DNA from: Psilocybe azurescens
Taxonomy: Eukaryota > Basidiomycota > Agaricomycetes > Agaricales > Agrocybaceae
Assembly (NCBI GenBank): GCA_023853785.1
Contig: JAJIRX010000510.1
Location: forward strand, 992,001 to 1,056,000
Direction: 5' to 3'
Length of the DNA stretch: 64,000 bases
Position 1 is the stretch's first letter; every line of letters starts with the position of its first letter. A model generated the notes under the pieces. It was not told the origin of the DNA. It searched no databases and saw only the letters and a program-made list of their open reading frames with translations. The position numbers and the translations under genes are program-made. Shown here one piece after another: positions 56,886 to 64,000 of the stretch.

Positions 56886-59058
56886 TCAGAGCATATCTCC
56901 ATCACGTAAATGTTGTCGCAAGATAGCCTCGCGAACGCCAGTCAGAAGTACCGACATGGCTTTGATGTCCTGAGGAAATTTGAATGAGTGGTCTAGTCGG
57001 GACTATTTAGGGGTAGACCACTAACGATAGCTGAAGTCTCATGACAAATGAAAGGTCGCGAGTCTGAAGAGTATTTCTTCTAAAATCCATAAAGATATGT
57101 CAGACCAGGTACATACAGTAGGTGATTGTAATCATTAACTCACATGGTAGACACGGAACTTCTCTTTGAAATCTGAAGACCTTGCGATTAGAATGCCATT
57201 GCGATATTGTCACACTAGTATAACTTACATTTGGTGGCATGGGGCACATCGTTGGGAAGATCACCATATGTTGGTACAAACTTCCTTACTTGGAAACCGG
57301 CCGCTAGTGTGGCAGCCAAAACATCTCTCTGCGAGGACAGTTAACGATGAGCTCTTAAGCAATAGTGACTCTACAACTCACCTTGTTGAAAAACAAAATC
57401 AGATTTGCATTCCGTAGGAGCCTATTACCGCATATATCCTTCCATAGGTTCAGGCTATCCTCCTAGAAAGACATGGGTTACACCCCGGAAGGATGTGATT
57501 TTATTTGTTACATACCAGTCTATTGACTCGACGATCTTCGTCAAGCATTTGGTTGAAAGCAAGAGGGGCGAGAAATAGGATTGCTTGAACTATTGAGTGG
57601 TAAGATTAATTCTCATAAAACTGGAGCGAGATCCACGATGGTTTACCATCATCAAAGAAAGGTGCCCAAGACGCCCGCTATTTCGACATAAGGCAACGTT
57701 GAGGAGTCAAATGATAACGACGCTCACCTGGCTCCGTGATCCCCCACATCTGTAATATAGAAGTCGGCGTTTAGACCAGAAGCTATTTACATTTTTAAAA
57801 CTGCTTTAGCCTTGGGTTAGGTTAGAAATAAAGAGTGTGACCGACTATTTTCCACCACGAAACGGTATTCTTCAATGCCGGTTGTGCGTAACCGCGCTCG
57901 AATGATATCATCTTTTTCAATAAGTAGCAGCTTTACACGACCTAGAGGAAAAAACTCACGATCAGATGGAACGTAGTCAGGTGTAATGATCCTTGCAATA
58001 TCGTCCATAAAGCTAAGTGACATAATTAACCTGAGAGAGCTGTTTACGATCACGAAGAAGGCGCTCACAATCCTGGTTGGTCACGGAAAAGCGGTCGTCT
58101 TCTGTTCAAAATTTCCTGCGTTTCTGAGTTTTGCCACAAGGAGATAATATCGTCGCGCTGGCCCACAAGCACCGATGATGGGTCGTTCTCTTGCCCCAAT
58201 ACGGCTTGCGACCGTCTCCGCACTGAACTGTTATCGCCTGAGAGAAAGGGATTTCGTTTTGTCTTGAGCAACATCTTCCATCCATTTCCTGCCTGCACGG
58301 CCATATCTCTTGAGTCAGAGCATTCAGGCGATAAAATTTTCAAGAGATTGCTTTCAATAAAGAAAAGGGGAGAAAGTCCAAGTCGCATTCTTCTAAGAGT
58401 TTTGAGAGGGGAATTCGGTGATATGTCTACCGGCGTTGATGACTGGTCGTCCGGTTCGTATTCCTCCTTCAAGGCTTCAAGAATCGTTTTTATTGAACTA
58501 GTTCCAATAGTTCAATGAAGCGTGGTGAGTGAACGATGATACAAAGTCACTGACCCAATGATATTGAGTTGAATTACGATCTTCCAAATGGGTCGTTCGC
58601 TTTCAAAATGCTTTGGAGCAAAAGCTAATTGAAAATCTTGGGTTTTGAATGAGCAACGTTCACATCAATATGATAACGAATTACTGACTCTTCAAGACGG
58701 AACTCTGGGTTATGATAAGCCGTTAGACAGTCAATCCGAATCACGTCGTTCCAACTACTGACTAACCTTTCCTGACTCCGATTGACCTGTCGTGTATCAG
58801 CACATTGTGGTGATCCGAGAACGTAGACCACACACCAAGTAGAAGAATCTTGACTCCTTTCTTGCGCCTATCCATATCCCTTTTACTCTCTTGAAGCATC
58901 ATATCTATCCCTCTTGACACGTTGATGGCATCCTGCATGGCTTGTAGTCGTATTTGGGTCTCCTCCTCAGTTTCTGAGCCGGTAGCGCCTGACCATCGAG
59001 CCACTGAATAGGGATTGGAAGGGAAAGTAGGGCTGGACTTCTCCTTTGACCGTTTCAT
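56886..59058 (-). CDS. Atypical large G-protein alpha subunit
   Basis: A GTPase of heterotrimeric signalling or a fungal-specific relative. ATG 59058 reads MKRSKEKSSPTFPSNPYSVA. The P-loop GVKILLLGQSESGKSS lies near residue 75, split over three exons, one of 16 nt (58689-58704). VLKNFQLAFAPKHF follows. An insert of about 150 residues, richer in Ser/Arg than the usual helical domain, comes before switch I (RARLRTTGIEE, with the expected Arg and Thr). Switch II DVGGSRSQR requires one more base in the C-run 57741-57745. Then AILFLAPLAFNQMLDEDRRV, LILFFNKRD (NKxD) and ICHETSAID, ending REAILRQHLRDGDML, TGA 56886-56888. There is no MGC N-terminus, so no standard myristoylation or palmitoylation. 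About 505 residues against about 355 for canonical G-alpha. Agaricomycetes carry many such divergent copies. Confidence 0.88.
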
Positions 59059-59906
59059 GTCGAGCGTATGAGCAATGGAAACCTCAGCTCTCAATGTGAG
59101 CTCTGTAGAGAAATAGTGGAGGTAAAGTATTGAGCGGAAGGAGCCACGGCATACAAGGGCGCGAACCTCAGGGTATATGTACAATGTAAACGATCCAAAT
59201 GGACAAAAATCCGGTCGCGATGCGCCATCTCCAAAAATGTTAAAGACGCCGAGAGCCGGCCCCACATCATCGGTTCCTCTCGGCCATTTTATGTATGGAA
59301 ACAAGTGTCGCATGGTTCAATTGGTGTTGAAATTTTAAATTCGGTCTGCCCCATCAGTGGACCCCCTTCCCATCGGGACATCTTTATCTGAACCCAAAAG
59401 AGGCTACCTTAAAACTTGAGGTTTAAAAGGGACCTGAGATCGTATACTTAGATACTAAAATGCTTAGATATGTACATAAGGCAAACAAGCTTCGTACCTG
59501 GCATGAGGAAGCGGCGCAATAAAACGCGGACATAACCGTTCTCTGATTACGAGGCTGAAGGTCTACTTGGGTCTGCTTGCGACGTTTGCATGTACTCATC
59601 CTCGGACCTCATCAGAAATCCTGGAATAACGACTTGTCGAGAGTAAGTTGAGTGGTTAAGCTGACAATTATCAGTTCAGTAACCAGTCGCATCCTACCGT
59701 GTCCCTGACCGGCATTCATTCTCAAGGATATAGTGCTTGGTCTATACAACGGTCAATCGCCGCAGACTGTTTCGTAAGTGACCCGTCTGCCAATGATCAA
59801 AGTGTGCGCAATGAAAATCTTATTCATATGACGGGGCTCACAACACAATGTATTTGGTTAATAAAGGTGAGGAAATGTCCGTTCTCTTGGCCGAATGATC
59901 CGTCTT
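59059..59906. other. Intergenic, nothing recognised
   Basis: Upstream region of the G-alpha gene. Its frame remains open upstream to 59313 (IKWPRGTDDVGPALGVFNIF), so an earlier start or untranslated leader is possible. The rest, to the formamidase stop, is without features. Confidence 0.4.
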
Positions 59907-61257
59907 TCAAGCAGTTCGGGAAGGAGGTCCGCGTAACAAGGATGTGGGAAGCATCATGCCAATCTAGAGGGTGTAAGAAACTTACGACAAATAGCCTCGT
60001 AATAGCGGAATGAAAGCTTACAACGTAGTTAGGCATGTCAACCTAGAGTAAAACAGAGGTGATCAGCCCAGCTGGTTTTCGTTATTTTTCAGAAGGATGG
60101 GAAGCAAGTTATCTTACAACTTCATGCATTCTCAGGTCTCCGGCAACACTGCATAACATATACGCAGCTACACGATCCATCTGAAACCCTACCTCAAGGA
60201 CGTTGATCATATTACGGACCGCCGATCGAGTTGCTTCCCGAATATCAGAATCTATCCCTGTAGTGCCATAGTGTTCTTCGTTGTTGACATTTGGCCGAAT
60301 CGTGTGGAAATGAGGTGTCTTCGTGAAGGGCCGATCCTTTCGAACACTCAAACGCACAGTGACTTCCATTGGAGTTTCAATTGCAGTTCCTGTTGAAAAT
60401 TGTTTTCAAAGAAAGAAAGGGACAAACAAACAAGTTCTCAGAAACCGTTAGACATTGACATATCAGCGGACAACTCACCACAAACCTCTGAAAATTTGAT
60501 GTACCCAATCGTTTTATAAATAAATTCAATTATATGTAGTTGAAAATGACCTACGTACCTCCGTCTCCTTGAGCAGCATGCCCATCCTTCGAACTATTTT
60601 TTAATCAAGAAGATTTTGCAGAAACACGTGCACTTACACCGATGGAGAATAAGGCACCCTCGACCTCGACGGGCAGGTATAACGTGGAGCCAACGTTAAG
60701 TTGCCTAGTATCCAGATTGCCACCTGTGTTATACGGCGGAATTGTCGAAAATGCGCCGTTCTTTCCCGGTGCCACGCCCATTTCACCAGGGAACGGACGA
60801 AGCGGTATTTTGATCCCTCTTTCCTCATCAAACCAAGCAAAACCACCTTCTTTGTTTAACTTCCAAATCTTCAATGCAGGTTCGGGGAACTCATCGCTCA
60901 ACAGGCCAAACCCTGGAATCAGCCCTGTCCAACCCCAGTCGGCAGTTTCCACCGATATGACATCAACTTGTAAAGTGTCTCCTGGCAAGGCACCTTCAAC
61001 GTAAACGGGTCCACTAACTTGATCCAGCTGCCCGAATACGAGCGACGATAATGTCGCGACCGTCGAGTCTTTCGTAATCTGGCCATTTGACGCATCCAAA
61101 CAAGAAAAAGAGACGGTTTCTCCGGACTGAACGCTTATTACTGGAGGTATGCTTGGATATACGTCAGGATATGAGGTCCATATGTCAAATGAGCCTTTGC
61201 TAACCTATTATCCCAGGCCAAATGAGTATGGGACCGATTGACGGAGTGTATTGACAT
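59907..61257 (-). CDS. Formamidase (acetamidase/formamidase family)
   Basis: The enzyme hydrolyses formamide to formate and ammonia and feeds nitrogen assimilation. ATG 61257 gives MSIHSVNRSHTHLAWDNSIP, as in the family. Then come VISVQSGETVSFSCLDASNG, VFGQLDQVSGPVYVEGALPG (GP(V)xVxGAxPGD motif), DWGWTGLIPGFGLL and FPGEMGVAPG. After TIPPYNTGGNLDTRQLNVGS and LYLPVEVEGALFSIGDGHAA come QGDGEVCGTAIETPMEVTVR and AAYMLCSVAGDLRMHEVVDM, with the signature GxLFSxGDxHAxQGxGE complete. The EVC of EVCGTAIE comes from a 9-nt exon (60479-60487). The last exon reads IGMMLPTSLLRGPPSRTA, TGA 59907-59909. No frameshift is needed. About 400 residues, family-normal. It lies 130 bp downstream of the PMS-type gene, same strand. 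Confidence 0.93.
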
Positions 61258-61389
61258 ATTGGAGCAACTTCGAGTTGGGGTACAAAGGATGATTCTGAAC
61301 TCACGAGTGGAGAATAAGAATGTTCTATATGTTATATTGTCATTCCGCAGCATAGGCGTGCTTATCGAACAACCATGGTTCTTCAAGAA

Positions 61390-64000
61390 TTAGTAGTAGA
61401 TAGATGACCAATCGATACATTCTTTCGCCCTTGAACCGGATACTCTGATATCAGAAAGATGGCGCATCGTGGGCCGCCCGTGCGGACAATTCCATGGTTG
61501 GTTCATCGTTCCCATATGTCGTATCACCTGATAAGATTAAGAATCAAGAATAGCACCTCCAAGCATGAAAGAAACTCACGCTAGTCATTTGGTGTTGGTT
61601 CAAAGGCATTCCGACCATGACACTCTTTCGACAGGCTCTGGATGCAAACATAGCGCGAGCCTTCGTACATCGGACCATTTGCCCTGTAGGGCGATCACGC
61701 ATCAAATGGATGACTTCTTCCAAGTCTATTAAAGACTGTCAGCTACTAGGCTCATTTGCTGACAGGCCGGGTACCTACCTTTCATATCGAAAACGGTGCT
61801 CTTGCTGACAGGCTGGGCTATCAATTTCAAACGACTTCCTTGACCGACAGGGTTGTCCTCGTCCACGTCAATTTCAAAACCATTCTGTCGAAGAACCTCG
61901 ATGTTCTCCAAAGCCAGCATCTCATCGGAGGCTGTGAGCTCTAATGGCCTTGGCCTGTCCGGCTGTCAGAAAATGGACAATGTATAATTGAAACGGGAAC
62001 AGGTTAACCTTAGCAGCTTTTGCGATTGAATTTTAGTCGTAGATTGCAGATCCTCGAAGTTGTACTTTTCATCGGCGGCATGCTGATCAACAATAAAAAG
62101 ATCGTCTAAAATAGTCTCATCAGCGGTGTCCAGTGACCCTATGGCCATCGACGGATGTTGTTTTCTTCGGACAATGATAAAGCCTAGGTTAAACTGCCCG
62201 ACGATGTCCATAATGGCGAAATCTTGCTTTTCAATGACCCGAGCTAGAGCATCCGCTGCTTTCGCGTCATCATGTGTGTTGGCAATTCCGGCATCGGCGG
62301 GCACGCTAGGCGGCACAGCTTCTTCAACATTATCGTTGTCGATCTTACGCTGGTCTAGGCGGAGCTTCTGCGACCAGACACGTTTGATTCTGTCGACATT
62401 AAACTTCATGGATATATCACGCCCGTATTTATCGGTCTTGATGACTTCGGGATGTCGTGGCATGTCTTTCTGCGATATGGTCGACGGCGTGGTTGAGGAA
62501 CTTTCACGTACTTGGCTGAGCACAGATGTCGAGCGTTGGTGTTCATTTTCGTTCTCGTCTTCATGCTGCTCGTCGTCGTCGTCGATTGTCAGGTCGATGC
62601 ATCCCTTTGAAGTATCGGCTGTGGGCTCCAACGTAGGAATGTCAATTGTTGATGCTACTTTCCTTTTCGCCGTCTCCGGTGCAACTTCGTCTTCGTCTGA
62701 GTCACCCACTTCATTATCTTGGTCGTCGTCGTCCAATTCATCGACGCCATCTTCTATCTCCGTAGACTCCTCGTCGATCTCTTCCTCCACATCCTCTTCC
62801 TCTTCTCCTTCGGGTAGTGATGCCACCATGACCTGAGACGCTGACGAAGAAGATAACCGACTTCCCGTTCGCGCAAACCCGGCCAGTTGTGTGAGCAACG
62901 TCTGACTGGGGTTCGCACCCGGCTTTCTCGCTGGTGTAGTAGTTTTCTTGGCCCCCGCTTGGTAGCCGCTTCTCTCCTTTGACGCGGTAGCACTACCGGA
63001 GTGCCGATCTTTATCGGACGTAGTTGGGTTCGTTTCCTTTTCGTTCGCTGCGTAGATTGAGCCCTTTGGGCCGGTGATGATAGTACCTACATCGGACTTT
63101 CTTTTCTTACGAGCGTGAATTGATCCGTCGTCAGGGGCTTCTTCGTCGATTAAGTCCAGTGCCGGAGGCGGTGACGAGCTTAGGCGATTTCGGTGAGTCG
63201 ATGCATTGCGAGGGGGGTCTATGCTAGTTGGATCCGCTTCAAGAGGAGGTGTCGTGCTCAGGCGAGTCGAGATGCCCATCTGACGGCCCCATGTTGTCTG
63301 AGAAGTATCGAGTGTCAACGGTTCTTGAGAAGAGCTCGTATTTTCATCATCGACATTCATGATATCGTCGCGTTTGGAGGCACCATCGTCCTCGAGAATC
63401 GAAGGGTGGCTGGATTTCTCGGGCACAGGAGAAGCCTTTGCTTGAATTGGCGCAGTTGCATATGTCTCCTTTTGGGAATCTTCAGGTGCATCGGAGTTTT
63501 CTTTGTGTTTGGACTGCTCGAGGTTGAGGTTCACTTGCCGAGCGGGTCTTACGGTTGACGATGACGCCTGTGGCAGACTAAGCAAGGTCTGTATTGGCTT
63601 TTTCGAGGTCCCTTGCGTTACACCTCCTCCCAATTCGTACGTGGCTCTGCCAGGCGAGTAAAGAGCTTCTAGGGTAGTCTAAATGATAAAATGAGTAAGA
63701 CATAACATGGAGCAATATGGAAATACAGACCTTCAATGCCGATATAAGATTGCCTTCGCTATGAAGAAGAATGGTCCTTTTGTCTGGACTGACGTTCACA
63801 TCGTACGATTCTGGCGCAAAGTCTATATGAGACTTTGGCGGAGACTTAAAATAATCAACGCACCAGTTGGAATGAGAAAATTGGCCAAAATGAAAGGGTT
63901 TTGAGTGACATTGAAAGACCGGTAGACTTCATTGAAAGCTTTCTGAATCTATATAGCTGTTAGAACACAGGCAAAAGACAAAATCTTGAGCATTTACCTT
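61390..64000 (-). CDS. PMS1: MutL homologue, PMS1/PMS2 type (5' part beyond the window)
   Basis: Subunit of the MutL-alpha mismatch-repair endonuclease in the nucleus. The window holds the end of the GHKL/transducer region ([17 protein letters not shown], then [20 protein letters not shown]). A long acidic, Ser-rich linker of about 450 residues with Asp/Glu runs (about 62560-62830) follows. The C-terminal domain has [17 protein letters not shown], the endonuclease motif [12 protein letters not shown] (DQHA(x)2E(x)4E), [15 protein letters not shown] and [13 protein letters not shown]. The final [14 protein letters not shown] is the conserved zinc-site end of Pms proteins. Stop TAA 61390-61392. 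Introns are few and in frame. The motif order marks the catalytic Pms1 (yeast naming)/PMS2 (human naming) rather than MLH1. The ATP-binding N-terminus lies right of 64000. Confidence 0.93.

Noticed and set aside
62126..62836. Long plus-strand Ser/Cys-rich open frame of 236 codons
   Set aside because: It is the antisense shadow of the acidic Asp/Glu/Ser linker of the PMS-type gene; GAC/GAA/TCG codons read backwards give Ser runs.
1..64000. CRISPR arrays, prophage, bacterial operons, origins of transfer
   Set aside because: No regular spaced repeats, no Shine-Dalgarno pattern and pervasive spliceosomal introns; the DNA is fungal nuclear.

Overview
This window looks like nuclear DNA of an agaricomycete (mushroom-forming basidiomycete). 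The genes are split by many introns of about 45-65 nt with GT(A/G)NGT donors. Several products belong to families expanded in that group: large atypical G-alpha subunits, F-box/LRR-like proteins and a PARP-UBC fusion. There are no operons, ribosome binding sites, phage, CRISPR arrays or plasmid features. All gene models were spliced by eye against remembered family sequence, so exon edges are inferences unless stated otherwise.

Layout. 1.0-6.6 kb (-): a group III hybrid histidine kinase (Nik1/Os-1 type) with seven HAMP modules. 8.1-10.8 kb (-): a decayed tandem copy of it without a kinase. 11.4-13.9 kb (-): BRF1 (TFIIIB). 14.8-16.1 kb (-): an HMG-box regulator. 18.5-19.6 kb (-): an F-box-like protein. 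19.6-23.1 kb: gene-poor, with a hAT-like repeat scrap. 23.1-24.5 kb (+): a secreted PLC-like phosphodiesterase. 24.8-27.0 kb (-): a TMEM184/DUF300 membrane protein. 27.8-28.6 kb (-): a coiled-coil gene with an in-frame stop. 28.6-32.1 kb: gene-poor. 32.1-32.5 kb (+): a small orphan. 33.6-38.3 kb (+): the PARP-UBC fusion. 38.7-39.3 kb (+): an ankyrin protein. 40.3-42.0 kb (+): a multi-pass membrane protein. 42.6-44.5 kb (-): an F-box protein. 45.0 kb (+): intron-containing tRNA-Tyr. 45.3-48.6 kb (-): DUS3. 48.9-49.6 kb (-): a truncated conserved gene. 50.1-51.0 kb (-): a methyltransferase. 51.6-53.5 kb (-): an AIF/FSP1-like oxidoreductase. 53.5-56.9 kb: gene-poor. 56.9-59.1 kb (-): an atypical G-alpha. 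59.9-61.3 kb (-): formamidase. 61.4-64.0 kb (-): the 3' part of a PMS1/PMS2-type MutL gene that runs off the window.

The genes form no pathway cluster. The theme that ties them together is sequence integrity. Eight conserved genes or gene copies each contain at least one single-base frameshift, mostly one base missing from a homopolymer. Eight other genes (BRF1, PLC, TMEM184, ankyrin, 7TM, DUS3, formamidase, PMS1) read through cleanly once introns are placed. This pattern suggests either uncorrected long-read consensus error or real decay, and it affects any claim about gene loss here. The most interesting biology is the HAMP-only histidine-kinase relic next to its parent, the PARP-UBC fusion with a non-canonical catalytic triad, the atypical G-alpha, and a series of very small exons (5, 8, 9, 11 and 16 nt, plus a lone start codon).
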